DNA from: Thecamonas trahens ATCC 50062
Lineage: Eukaryota; Apusozoa; Apusomonadida; Apusomonadidae
Direction of reading: 5' to 3'
Length of the DNA: 38,125 bases
Assembly: GCF_000142905.1 (NCBI RefSeq)
Contig: NW_013657604.1
Coordinates: 12,130-50,254, forward strand
The notes beneath the pieces were generated by a model. The model ran no database searches and had not been told where the DNA came from. It saw nothing but the letters and a program-made list of their open reading frames with translations. Made by a program: the position numbers and the translations under genes. Below, one piece after another: positions 24,310 to 32,134 of the stretch; position 1 is the stretch's first letter, and the number at the start of each line of letters is the position of its first letter.

Positions 24310-25032
24310 TCAGATCAGGTACTGGCCGCCATTGACGGTCAGTGTCGAACCCGTGATGAAACCCGCGTCGTCGCTCGCCAGAAACACCACGGCCCGGGCA
24401 ATTTCCTCGGGTTGGCCGAGGCGGCCGACCGGGATCTGGGCGACGATGCTATCGAGAACCTTAGGGGGAACGTCGGCGACCATGTCGGTCTCGATATAGC
24501 CCGGGGCAATGGCGTTGACGGTGACGCCTTTGGCGGCGCTCTCGAGCGCTAGCGCCTTGGTGAATCCCAGAAGACCGGCTTTCGCCGCCGCATAGTTGGT
24601 CTGGCCCAGTTGGCCCTTCTGGCCATTAATCGAGCTGATGTTGATAATGCGGCCGTAACCGCGCTCCCGCATCGGGGAAATGACGGTGCGGCACATAGTG
24701 AAACAAGCGGTCAAATCGGTATCGATTACCGCGCGCCAGTGCTCTGACGTTAATTTATGGAGCATAGCGTCGCGGGTGATCCCCGCATTGTTCACGAGAA
24801 TCTCGACCGGGCCATATGCGGTGGTGATTTTCGCGACGGCGGCGGCGCAGGCCTCGTCATCGGCCACATCCCATTTGAAAACAGGGATGCCCGTTGCCGC
24901 CTTGAAGTCTTCGGCCGCCAGATCGTTGCCGTGGTAGCTAGCGGCGACCGTATAGCCCGCATCGCGCAGGGTTCTGGCAATCGCGGAGCCGATTCCGCGC
25001 GTGCCGCCGGTCACCAATGCCGTTCGTCCCAT
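24310..25032 (-). CDS. phaB: acetoacetyl-CoA reductase
   Basis: A 240-residue SDR enzyme. The NADPH site TGGTRGIG is at 8-15, NNAG at 81-84, and the catalytic S134, Y147 and K151 lie within NISSINGQKGQLGQTNYAAA, close to known PhaB. It reduces acetoacetyl-CoA to (R)-3-hydroxybutyryl-CoA for PHA synthase. The start at 25032 (MGRTALVTGG) begins the Rossmann fold; longer in-frame sequence upstream is not family-like. It is followed directly by phaA. A weak FNR-like half-matching site lies about 100 bp upstream. Confidence 0.93.
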   Translation of the reverse strand: MGRTALVTGGTRGIGSAIARTLRDAGYTVAASYHGNDLAAEDFKAATGIPVFKWDVADDEACAAAVAKITTAYGPVEILVNNAGITRDAMLHKLTSEHWRAVIDTDLTACFTMCRTVISPMRERGYGRIINISSINGQKGQLGQTNYAAAKAGLLGFTKALALESAAKGVTVNAIAPGYIETDMVADVPPKVLDSIVAQIPVGRLGQPEEIARAVVFLASDDAGFITGSTLTVNGGQYLI

Positions 25033-25385
25033 GATTTCAACCCCCGTAAGAGATACCAGCCGCTCTGCAACGGCCGTTGCAGCCTTGTGCGAAAACTGCA
25101 GATTGCGTTGTGTCGCGTTGGGCAAGGTCTTTGATCACGTTCATTCCTCCTGACGGGCTCAATCCTTCGGGGTCCTCCATGTCTAGAAGACGATGCCCGG
25201 CTGGCTCCGTTACACAAGGAGCGCTGATCGCATAGTCGTTCGACGGGAAGGAAAGCTCCGACCCGCTCCGGTGGCCGTGAAGGATTTGTGTAACTTTCGG
25301 CGACCCATTCACGTCTTATGTGACGCCAATGAAAATCCGGGTGGGCACACCGTCCCGGTTTTGAGCAGCGGAGGAGCGAGGCCAA
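25033..25385. promoter_or_regulatory. phaB upstream region with a degenerate FNR/FixK-like site
   Basis: About 350 bp without a supported gene. It must carry the phaBA promoter. On the plus strand TTGATCACGTTCAT (25131-25144) fits TTGA-N6-TCAA at all but the last base, about 100 bp from the phaB start. This single mismatch makes it only a candidate. Confidence 0.3.
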
Positions 25386-25847
25386 GTGATCGAGACGATG
25401 GAAGATGGAAACCGCGCCGCTTCAAAAGCCGGCCTGATTGATCCAGATAACGAACAGCTCGTTCATCCAGAAGGGTTTTTAACCCCAAGGTGCCAGCCAT
25501 GCCGACGCCAGCGCGACAGCCTTGATGGTGGCGTTTTGGCGGCACACAAAGGCCGGAACGGAAATAGCGACGGGGAGGGAGATTCTGGGTGTCCACCGGA
25601 CTCGGACGGCTCCGACGACACCGAGATGGAGGCAATTCTGCAGGAGTTTATCGAAACGCTTATGCGTCTCTTGGAACCCCGCTACGCCGAGGTGGTGTGG
25701 CGCGCGGAAATTCTGAATCATCCGCCCACCAGGATCGCCACAGATCTCGGTCTCAGCGAACAGATAGTCATCAGACGACTTCAGCTAGGCCGCCGGACCC
25801 TCCTACACCTCGTCATGTTGACGCTGGAACCCCCTCTTAAGGTTTGA
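25386..25847 (+). pseudogene. ECF sigma-factor relic, region 4 only
   Basis: An open frame of up to 153 codons (GTG 25386 or ATG 25398). Its last 65 residues resemble sigma region 4: LLEPRYAEVVWRAEILNHPP, then RIATDLGLSEQIVIRRLQLG. This matches the equivalent part of the two intact ECF sigma factors in the window (LKSEYAEILWRADLIGES and LRPDYAEILERIDLSDEP). Region 2 is absent; the N-terminal half is a low-complexity, charged stretch without a fold signature. The Cys tail is also missing. It is most likely a decayed copy, though a stand-alone DNA-binding regulator cannot be ruled out. Confidence 0.5.
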
Positions 25848-26161
25848 TGCCCAAACATTTTGACTGTTCCGTGCTGGGAAATAAAACGGCAATCAAGAAT
25901 TTACTTGGAATCGACAGTAGCGACAGATAAATTGGCAATAACTCTCGAGTTTCTGCGAATTTACCCCTGTCCCGTCCAATCAAGGGATGAGATAGGGGCT
26001 GATCTCGAAGAGGGGAGTGACAGGTGGTCTGATGCGATGCAATGATCCTGGATCCTTTCACGCTGAAGCCGGTGGTAGCCGCGGGAGCGTCTGCCTCGCC
26101 GTGGCGCGAAATGAACGCAGAACTTTGTAGTCAAAGAGTACGTGAAGAGAGGATAGAATCA
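25848..26161. other. AT-richer gap before the CDF transporter
   Basis: About 310 bp, visibly richer in A and T than its neighbours, with no gene supported. It probably contains the promoter for the CDF-EamA operon. Nothing else specific is seen. Confidence 0.35.
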
Positions 26162-27097
26162 ATGAGCCAAGCCCATAGCGGCCATGCCGGCCACATGCCG
26201 TCAAGCGGACGGGGAATGGTGATCTCGGCTTGGCTGACCGGCATCTATTTCGTAATCGAGATGGGCATCGGCCTCTGGACGGGCTCGATCGCGGTGATTT
26301 CCGACGCCTTCCACACCTTCTCGGCGGTGGGTGGCGTACTAGTCGCGATCGTCGCCGCCAAGCTTGCCCGCCGCCCCGCCGACGAGGATCGCAGTTTCGG
26401 CTGGTACCGCGCCGAGATTATCGGAGCGCTCGTCAATGGCGGCTTCCTTCTGGGCATGGCGCTCATCGTGATCGTAATGGGTGCGATGCGGCTGTCCGAC
26501 CCGATCGAGCTGCCTACCGGGCCGATGCTTTGGGCCGCGGCGGGCGGGCTTTTCACCGAGTTTATTTCGCTCGGCTTGATCTGGAAGCAGAGCCAGAGCG
26601 ACCTGAACGTGAAAGGCGCACTTTGGCACATCATTCAAACCTTCGTCGGCAGCCTGCTCATTATCGTGACGGCACTCGTGATTCAATTCACCGGGTTCCT
26701 GCTGATCGATCCGATCCTTGGTATGGGCTTCGGCTTCGTGCTGCTCTGGGCCAGCTGGGGCATTCTGCGCGACGCTGCTCACCTATTGATGGAAGGCACA
26801 CCGGCCGACGTCGGCCTGTCCGATGTCACCGGCGCGCTGGAGCAGGTCGAAGGCGTTGCGAATGCCCACCACGTTCATGCCTGGGCTCTGACCAGCGGCC
26901 GTTACGTCTTCTCCGGTCATGTGCGCGTCGCCGACGAGACCGATCCCCAAGCGGTCCTGGCGGCAGCGCACGCCATGCTCAAAGAAAAATTCGGATTCTT
27001 CTTCGTCACCTTGCAGGTCGAGGACACCTGCCTTGATGAGTCCGGGGCTGAAGCCATCGACGTGACGCGCACGGCAGGGGGCCGCAGCCGGAAATGA
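26162..27097 (+). CDS. CDF-family cation transporter with altered metal site
   Basis: A 311-residue cation diffusion facilitator. It has a His-rich start (SQAHSGHAGHM), six membrane segments, and a C-terminal cytoplasmic domain with HHVHAWALTSGRYVFSGHVR. CDF proteins exchange divalent metals for protons. In TM2 the motif reads D48-AF-H51-TFS-A55 and in TM5 H156-IIQ-T160, so the aspartates expected at 55 and 160 in the usual HxxxD pair are replaced by Ala and Thr. Other conserved CDF features (GWYRAEIIGALVNG, LMEGTP) are kept. ATG 26162 has GAGAGGA upstream. The following EamA gene overlaps by ATGA. Substrate is uncertain. Confidence 0.88.
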   Translation: MSQAHSGHAGHMPSSGRGMVISAWLTGIYFVIEMGIGLWTGSIAVISDAFHTFSAVGGVLVAIVAAKLARRPADEDRSFGWYRAEIIGALVNGGFLLGMALIVIVMGAMRLSDPIELPTGPMLWAAAGGLFTEFISLGLIWKQSQSDLNVKGALWHIIQTFVGSLLIIVTALVIQFTGFLLIDPILGMGFGFVLLWASWGILRDAAHLLMEGTPADVGLSDVTGALEQVEGVANAHHVHAWALTSGRYVFSGHVRVADETDPQAVLAAAHAMLKEKFGFFFVTLQVEDTCLDESGAEAIDVTRTAGGRSRK

Positions 27098-28008
27098 AGA
27101 TCGTTCTCCTGCTCCTGCTGATCACGCTGTCGGAGGCCACAATCGGCGTGTTCGTGAAGCTCACCGACGGACTGATCCCGATCCAGACGCTGAATTTCTA
27201 CGCTCTGAGCTTCGCGGCCGCCTTTCTGATGGCGGTCATGCCGCTGGCGACCGGCCGGCCCTTGCGCTTTCCGAAAGGCAACCTGAAAGACACCGCGATC
27301 ATCGGCGTGCTGATCGCCACGCAGATCAGCGTTTTCAACTACGCCATGACGCTGGTGCCCATCGCCAATGCGGTGATCTTCTGGAGCGTCGCGCCCTTCT
27401 TCGTGTTCATCTTCTCGGCGCTGTTTCTCGGTGAAAAGGCACGCAAGAGCTACATCCTGATCTTCGCCGTCGCGCTGACCGGTATCGTCCTCGCCAAGCC
27501 GCTTGAGGGCGGCCACATGATCGGCAACCTCGTCGCACTCGGCGACGGCGCGATCTACGCCGCCATGGTCACCTACATGCGCTACGAAGGAAAGACCGAG
27601 GCCGGCAACGACATCGCCTGGTCGATGCTCGCGGGGGCGCTGATCCTGTCGCCAGCGCTCATCCTCGCCGGCCCCGGCACGCCCGCCGCGACCATCTCCT
27701 ATGCCGCACTCGGGATGGACCTGCCGGTGATGCTCTGGGCAGCGGGGCTGGGCATCGTCTCGACCGGCTTCGCCTATTTCGGCATCTCCATCGTCCTCAA
27801 GACGCTCAACGCCAATGTCTATGCGCTCGTCGATATCATCGTCTCGCCGGTCGTGGCGTCAACGCTGGGCTACCTTATCTTCGCCGAAATCCCGGCGCAG
27901 GGCATGATCTATGGTGGCGCATTGCTGCTCGGGGCCGGTTTCTGGTTGACCCGCGAGATGTCGCGCGGCGCGGAAAACCGGGCCGTTCATCCCTGCCAGT
28001 GTGCGTGA
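27094..28008 (+). CDS. EamA/DMT-family transporter
   Basis: A 304-residue membrane protein with ten hydrophobic segments and two EamA repeats, the first starting ATIGVFVKLTDGLIPIQTLN, the second around GDGAIYAAMVTYMRYEGKTE. Drug/metabolite transporters of this type export or import small organic molecules; substrate unknown. Its ATG overlaps the stop of the CDF gene (ATGA), so the two are co-translated. A Cys-containing tail (VHPCQCA) ends the protein. Confidence 0.88.
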   Translation: MKIVLLLLLITLSEATIGVFVKLTDGLIPIQTLNFYALSFAAAFLMAVMPLATGRPLRFPKGNLKDTAIIGVLIATQISVFNYAMTLVPIANAVIFWSVAPFFVFIFSALFLGEKARKSYILIFAVALTGIVLAKPLEGGHMIGNLVALGDGAIYAAMVTYMRYEGKTEAGNDIAWSMLAGALILSPALILAGPGTPAATISYAALGMDLPVMLWAAGLGIVSTGFAYFGISIVLKTLNANVYALVDIIVSPVVASTLGYLIFAEIPAQGMIYGGALLLGAGFWLTREMSRGAENRAVHPCQCA

Positions 28009-28125
28009 ACCGAACGGATCAACTCGTGTGAATCCAATCAGCAACGACACGAGACTTGGCAGACAAACGCCAGTAGGTCGTGATGGTGGTGTCGCGGGAC
28101 GGATAGACGATGGGATGAAAGTCGA

Positions 28126-29019
28126 GTGACCGTTGGAATCATCGCGCAAATCATTCTGGTCATGTTGCTTTGGGCTGCCTGCTTCCCGCTGATAACCGTC
28201 GGCATTGAATTTGCCCCTCACCTGACATTCGCCACGCTGCGCGCGTTCCTGGCAGGCGCAGCGTTGATCATCGTCGCGCTTGCATTGCGGCAGCCCCTGC
28301 CCAAAAGTCGTCGAATCTGGACAATGTTGGCCATCGTTGGCGCAGGTGCCACCAGCCTGGGCTTCTTGGGGATGTTCCATGCCGCGGAATTCGTTTCCCC
28401 GGGCATCGCCACTGTAATCGCCAACACCCAACCGCTGTTGGCGGCGGGCCTGGCGGGTATCATCCTCAAAGAACAGTTGACCGCGCTGGGCAAAGCAGGC
28501 CTTGCCTTGGGCTTTATGGGGATACTCGTCATCACTTCGCCCCAGATACTCACCGGCGGGCAAGAAAATTACATTCTAGGAGTAGCCTATATTGTCCTGG
28601 CTGCACTCGGCGTCACGGTGAGCAACGTTGTAATTAAACGAATTGCCGGAAACGTCGACGCCCTTATGGCAATGGGCCTCCAGTTGCTCATCGGCAGTGT
28701 TCCGCTCGCTATTGTCGCCTGGGCCACGGAGGAGCCAACAACGATCCGATGGTCGTTGCCATTTGTAGGCGCGCTCCTTGTTCTCAGTCTGTTCGGGTCG
28801 GCGTTAGTATACTGGCTATGGTTCTCCGTGCTGGAGAAAGCGCCTCTCAACCGCGCGAACGCGTTAAGCTTCCTGATCCCGATTTTCGGCCTTGCAATGG
28901 GCGCTTTGTTTTACGGTGAGACCCTTGGCTGGATGCAGATCGTCGGCATTGTCCTTGCGATTCTTGGGGTCGTGTTGGTGACGCGCAGAGGGACTAAGCC
29001 GGCCAGAATGGCCGGATAA
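28126..29019 (+). CDS. EamA/DMT-family transporter, second copy
   Basis: A 297-residue membrane protein with about ten hydrophobic segments and two EamA repeats, for example MLLWAACFPLITVGIEFAPH and later NALSFLIPIFGLAMGALFYGE. It uses a GTG start at 28126. It lies 117 bp after the first EamA gene but is clearly divergent from it, so this is not a recent tandem duplication. Substrate is unknown. Confidence 0.86.
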   Translation: MTVGIIAQIILVMLLWAACFPLITVGIEFAPHLTFATLRAFLAGAALIIVALALRQPLPKSRRIWTMLAIVGAGATSLGFLGMFHAAEFVSPGIATVIANTQPLLAAGLAGIILKEQLTALGKAGLALGFMGILVITSPQILTGGQENYILGVAYIVLAALGVTVSNVVIKRIAGNVDALMAMGLQLLIGSVPLAIVAWATEEPTTIRWSLPFVGALLVLSLFGSALVYWLWFSVLEKAPLNRANALSFLIPIFGLAMGALFYGETLGWMQIVGIVLAILGVVLVTRRGTKPARMAG

Positions 29020-29327
29020 GGGCAACCGTGTTGGTTTGCTGCTGCCCGGCCTAGGTTCGCGCCCGGCGTCCACCACAGATTTCTCTCGACTTACCTTCGA
29101 CCACGGCGGTTGCCCTTACTGAACTACTGTACCGTTACTCTTTATGGCTTTGATTTAGATCAATGCCGTTGCTCTCGATTCTCGTATTATGAACCCGAAA
29201 CTCGACCCCTATGGTGGGTTTTAGCGCAAGGCTAGCGTGGGGTGTTTTTGTGCGTTGACCTAAGGCGCTCAGCCCGAAGATGTTTCCAGATCGCCCGATC
29301 TTGCCAACTCGGGCCGAGGTTTTGAGC
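29020..29327. other. intergenic stretch with an FNR/FixK box
   Basis: About 300 bp without a gene. It contains a perfect FNR/FixK-type palindrome at 29150-29163 and is the upstream region of the second Cys-tailed sigma factor. No further repeats or hairpins are evident. Confidence 0.5.
29150..29163. promoter_or_regulatory. perfect FNR/FixK-type box
   Basis: The sequence TTGATTTAGATCAA fits the FNR/FixK/Anr consensus TTGAT-N4-ATCAA with both half-sites perfect. It lies about 165 bp upstream of the sigma-factor start at 29328 on the plus strand, with no other gene between. Oxygen- or NO-responsive control of this sigma gene is therefore likely; the precise transcription start is unknown. Confidence 0.65.
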
Positions 29328-29969
29328 ATGACTGTAGCAACACATAAGACGATTAAAACCGACCCACTTTCCGATGAGCTCGACAACACGTCACGGCCGA
29401 TGACCCCGGAAATAGAAATGGCACTCACCGACTATTATCACGAATTTCGTCGCTATCTCGTGCGCCGGGTCGGCGATTCGGTCACTGCGGAGGATGTGCT
29501 TCAAACTTTCTGCGTGCGAGTCATCAACAGCGGGACAGTACTTAGGAATAGCGAAAGTGTGGTCGCCTGGTTGTATACGGTGTTGCGCTCGGTGCTGACC
29601 GATCATTACCGCAGTGAGGCTGCACGGCGGCGCCGAAAAGACAGCTACATGCAAGACCAGATGGTATTGGCCGACGGCCAGGTAGATCTAGCGAACGAGA
29701 AAGGCGTTTGCAGCTGTCTTCGAAAGCTTGTGCCGGGGTTGCGCCCGGACTATGCAGAGATTCTTGAACGGATCGATCTGTCGGATGAACCGCGTGAACG
29801 AGCCGCAGCTGATCTTGGGATCACACCATCGAATGCGAGAGTGCGCCTGCATCGGGCGCGCCAAGCACTGCGTGTTTCTCTAGCAGCGTTCTGCACCGAT
29901 TGCTCCGAAGGTAGATTTGACGACTGCACTTGTGAATCAATGCGCGACGGCAAGAGCTGTAGCTTGTAA
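29328..29969 (+). CDS. second ECF sigma factor with Cys-rich tail
   Basis: A 213-residue ECF sigma factor. Region 2 is at about 34-97 (YYHEFRRYLVRRVGDSVTAE, then WLYTVLRSVLTDHYRS) and region 4 at about 136-183 (YAEILERIDLSDEP, DLGITPSNARVRLHRARQAL). It shares with the sigma factor at 20267-20881 a C-x-C before region 4 (C128, C130) and a tail C189, C192, C200, C202 with the same C-x2-C-x7-C-x-C spacing, although the rest has diverged and the tail lacks the PIH motif. No anti-sigma gene is adjacent. ATG 29328 is chosen with GAGG upstream; ATG 29280 would add 16 residues. An FNR/FixK box lies upstream. Confidence 0.88.
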   Translation: MTVATHKTIKTDPLSDELDNTSRPMTPEIEMALTDYYHEFRRYLVRRVGDSVTAEDVLQTFCVRVINSGTVLRNSESVVAWLYTVLRSVLTDHYRSEAARRRRKDSYMQDQMVLADGQVDLANEKGVCSCLRKLVPGLRPDYAEILERIDLSDEPRERAAADLGITPSNARVRLHRARQALRVSLAAFCTDCSEGRFDDCTCESMRDGKSCSL

Positions 29970-30174
29970 CTATCACAAAGTTCTACAACTGCCCTTCTAT
30001 CGGCGGGCTGAACCGCGCCGGGTTTGCCGAAGGCTTCAACTCTCAAGAGGATGGAGCGATGAAAGAGAACAAACCCCTACTGACATACTCAGGCTGAAGT
30101 GCGCGCGAGGTGATGAGCCCATACGATCTCGAAGCCTTCTAGACTGAGACCGACGCGGGATTCGGCGACGGGAT

Positions 30175-30415
30175 ATGAAACTGTTTCCACAGCGTCCTTG
30201 TCCACGCTCAGGCCAGAATGCGCCGACTTGATGTCGCGTGTAGAGCTGTTGGGAGATCCGCGGAATCGTGCGGCAGCGCCTCGGCGCCGACTTGAAGAAT
30301 GTCGCTGTGCGGCTGTATCACGGCTAAGCAGGCACTGGAAAAGCAGCAGCAGGGGATTTGTTTGTGCCTGATCTGCCCGATCCATGGTTTCCTCGACTGC
30401 CGCTGTGAAGAGACG
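30175..30415 (+). pseudogene. decayed 3' end of a third Cys-tailed ECF sigma-factor gene
   Basis: Pieces of sigma region 4 and the Cys tail are readable only by changing frame. A first frame gives LRPECADLMSRVELLGDP, a second VRQRLGADLKNVAVRLYHG, and a third KQALEKQQQGICLCLICPIH followed by GFLDCRCEE. The tail has the same C-x2-C-x7-C-x-C spacing and the CPIHG motif found in the sigma factor at 20267-20881. At least two frameshifts and a stop break it, and region 2 is not found upstream. It lies about 200 bp after the second intact sigma gene and runs straight into the 17-bp repeat array. Confidence 0.7.
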
Positions 30416-30500
30416 GATTGTGCACGGGGCCGGATTGTGCACGGGGCCGGATTGTGCACGGGGCCGGATTGTGCACGGGGCCGGATTGTGCACGGGGCCG
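30416..30500 (+). repeat. five perfect 17-bp tandem repeats
   Basis: The unit GATTGTGCACGGGGCCG occurs five times head to tail without a mismatch (85 bp). Each unit contains the palindrome GTGCAC. The unit is not a multiple of three, so each copy shifts frame, and it begins exactly where the sigma relic's tail ends. Perfect identity implies recent expansion by slippage, or selection as a binding array. The length is in the iteron range, but no replication gene is nearby. Confidence 0.9.
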
Positions 30501-30658
30501 GCAGGTGGGCTGAAGCTGTAACGGCGGGCAAGTCGTTCCGTCTGTAAGTCCAGGTGGTTGTGCCTTCGGGTCACCATAGCGATCCGATGTCCGACGCAGC
30601 ACCGGTTGCGCCGTCTCCACCCCTACAGCGTCTTTCATCCCAACCAAGGAGACCAGAG

Positions 30659-31189
30659 ATGACAGATTCAAGAACGATGATACCTTCCAGCACGATGCGT
30701 TTGCCGGGTTTGAAAGCTCTCGCCATAGCCGCGGGCCTCACCGTCCTCACCGCGGCAGGTGCGTTGTCGGCCCAGCATGGAGCAAAGCCACAGCAAGGCC
30801 AATCCCAGCAGATGCAGCAGCAGATGCAAGGCGGACCGTCCTTCGAGCGCATGCAGGAGATGATGCAGCAGGCCCGCGAGACAACAGACCCTGCCGAGCG
30901 CCGGCAGCTCATGCGCCAGCACATGCAGATGATGGTCGAGAAGATGCAGGCGATGCACGGCATGATGGGGAACATGCCCATGCAGGGCCAGATGGGCGGC
31001 CGGATGTCGGGCCATCAGGGATCCGGCAGTCAGGGCATGGGCATGTCCGGGGACATGTCGGACGATATGTCCGAACGGATGCAGCAGATGATGGGGCGCA
31101 TGCAAGAGCAGCAGGGCATGATGCAGCAGATGATGCAACAGATGCTCGAACAGCAGCGCATGATGATGGAGATGGACGAAGACCGCTAA
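30659..31189 (+). CDS. exported Met/Gln-rich protein, candidate Cu/Ag binder
   Basis: A 176-residue protein. A signal peptide or N-terminal anchor (MRLPGLKALAIAAGLTVLTA, with ALSAQ after it) is followed by a methionine- and glutamine-rich region (MQQQMQGGP, ERMQEMMQQAR, MRQHMQMMVEKMQAMHGMM, MQQMMQQMLEQQRMMMEMD). I count 37 Met in 176 residues, with several His. Such Met/His-rich periplasmic proteins bind Cu(I) or Ag(I) in other systems; here this is inference from composition. AAGGAG precedes ATG 30659. A strong stem-loop follows the stop. Confidence 0.75.
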   Translation: MTDSRTMIPSSTMRLPGLKALAIAAGLTVLTAAGALSAQHGAKPQQGQSQQMQQQMQGGPSFERMQEMMQQARETTDPAERRQLMRQHMQMMVEKMQAMHGMMGNMPMQGQMGGRMSGHQGSGSQGMGMSGDMSDDMSERMQQMMGRMQEQQGMMQQMMQQMLEQQRMMMEMDEDR

Positions 31190-31198
31190 CGTCTGGAA

Positions 31199-31231
31199 GG
31201 CGGCTGCCGCATCCTGTATGCGGCAGCCGCC
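31199..31231 (+). terminator. 14-bp perfect stem-loop after the Met-rich gene
   Basis: Arms 31199-31212 and 31218-31231 are perfectly complementary (GGCGGCTGCCGCAT and its complement) around a 5-base loop CCTGT. It follows the stop by 10 bp. No T-run follows, so it may be a weak intrinsic terminator or an RNA-stability element rather than a full stop. Confidence 0.55.
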
Positions 31232-31259
31232 CCCAAGGAGAGAAAGGGACGGTTCTGTA

Positions 31260-31412
31260 ATGCTGGTGCAGTTCGACTTCGTCTGTAACGGTCCCTTCGG
31301 CCAGGACGTGGCCGAGGCGATGGACGGGCTGGCGCCCGCCATTGAAAACCTCAACGCCAAGCTGTTCGACGTGCACCGTCCCCTGAGCGAAATCACCAAA
31401 GGACCAATGTGA
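31260..31412 (+). pseudogene. internally deleted YdhR-like monooxygenase gene
   Basis: A 50-codon frame beginning MLVQFDFVCNGPFGQDVAEA, which resembles the start of YdhR-family putative monooxygenases. It then jumps to LNAKLFDVHRPLSEITKGPM, which resembles their C-terminal end. The central half of the roughly 100-residue domain is missing, as if removed by an in-frame deletion. A good ribosome site (AAGGAGAGAAAGG) precedes ATG 31260, and the stop overlaps the next gene's GTG start, so it may still serve as a leader for that gene. The family call is by memory of the pattern and is tentative. Confidence 0.5.
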
Positions 31413-32134
31413 ACGAAGGGCAGGACACACGACCCAATCCACCCTGGCCTCGCATCATCGCCGGTCTGGCGGTGTTGGCCGTCTTCCTCGCGACCGTCCT
31501 TGTGTTATGGCGCATCGGCATACTGGACCGCCTGCGCGACGGCGCAGCGCTTGAGCAGGCTGTGATGCAATTCGGCCCGCTCGGCCCCTTTTTGATCATC
31601 GGCCTGATGACCGTCGCCATTGTCATGAGCCCGATTCCAAGCGCGCCGATCGCGCTCGCCTCCGGCGCGGCCTACGGCCATTACTGGGGCGCGTTCTACG
31701 TTGCCATTGGCTCCGAGATCGGCGCCCTAACCGCTTTTGGCGTCGCGCGCCTCTTCGGATACGACGCACTCAAGGCATGGCTCGGCACGCGGCTGTCGAT
31801 GGGTGTCCTGCACCGCTTCATCACGTCCCAGAACGCCCTCATGGCGGTCGTGTTCGCGACACGGCTCATGCCGTTCCTGTCCTTCGACATCATCAGCTAC
31901 GCCGCCGGTCTGACGCCGCTCAGGACTTGGCGCTTTGCCGTTGCGACCCTGTTCGGTATCATCCCGGCGAGCTTCCTGCTCGCGCATTTCGGAGATGAGC
32001 TCGCCTCCGGTGACTGGCGGCGTGCCGGGTTAACGGTGCTCGCCCTTGGGCTCATAACCCTGCTTCCTCTTGCCTGGAAGACTGCTCCGGCGCGCTACCG
32101 ACTAGCTCTGAAGCGCTTATTAAAGCTTGGATAA
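31409..32134 (+). CDS. TVP38/TMEM64 (DedA-like VTT) membrane protein
   Basis: A 241-residue membrane protein with a VTT/SNARE-associated domain: IVMSPIPSAPIALASGAAYG, then YVAIGSEIGALTAFGVARLF, RLMPFLSFDIISYAAGLTPL and FGIIPASFLLAHFGDEL. These proteins are thought to handle lipids or ions at the membrane. Members occur beside mercury and copper genes in many islands. It starts with GTG 31409, overlapping the upstream remnant's stop. Specific role unknown. Confidence 0.85.
   Translation: MNEGQDTRPNPPWPRIIAGLAVLAVFLATVLVLWRIGILDRLRDGAALEQAVMQFGPLGPFLIIGLMTVAIVMSPIPSAPIALASGAAYGHYWGAFYVAIGSEIGALTAFGVARLFGYDALKAWLGTRLSMGVLHRFITSQNALMAVVFATRLMPFLSFDIISYAAGLTPLRTWRFAVATLFGIIPASFLLAHFGDELASGDWRRAGLTVLALGLITLLPLAWKTAPARYRLALKRLLKLG

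Noticed and set aside
30416-30500. CRISPR array or plasmid origin
   Set aside because: The repeats are directly adjacent with no spacers, and no cas or replication-initiator gene is in the window.
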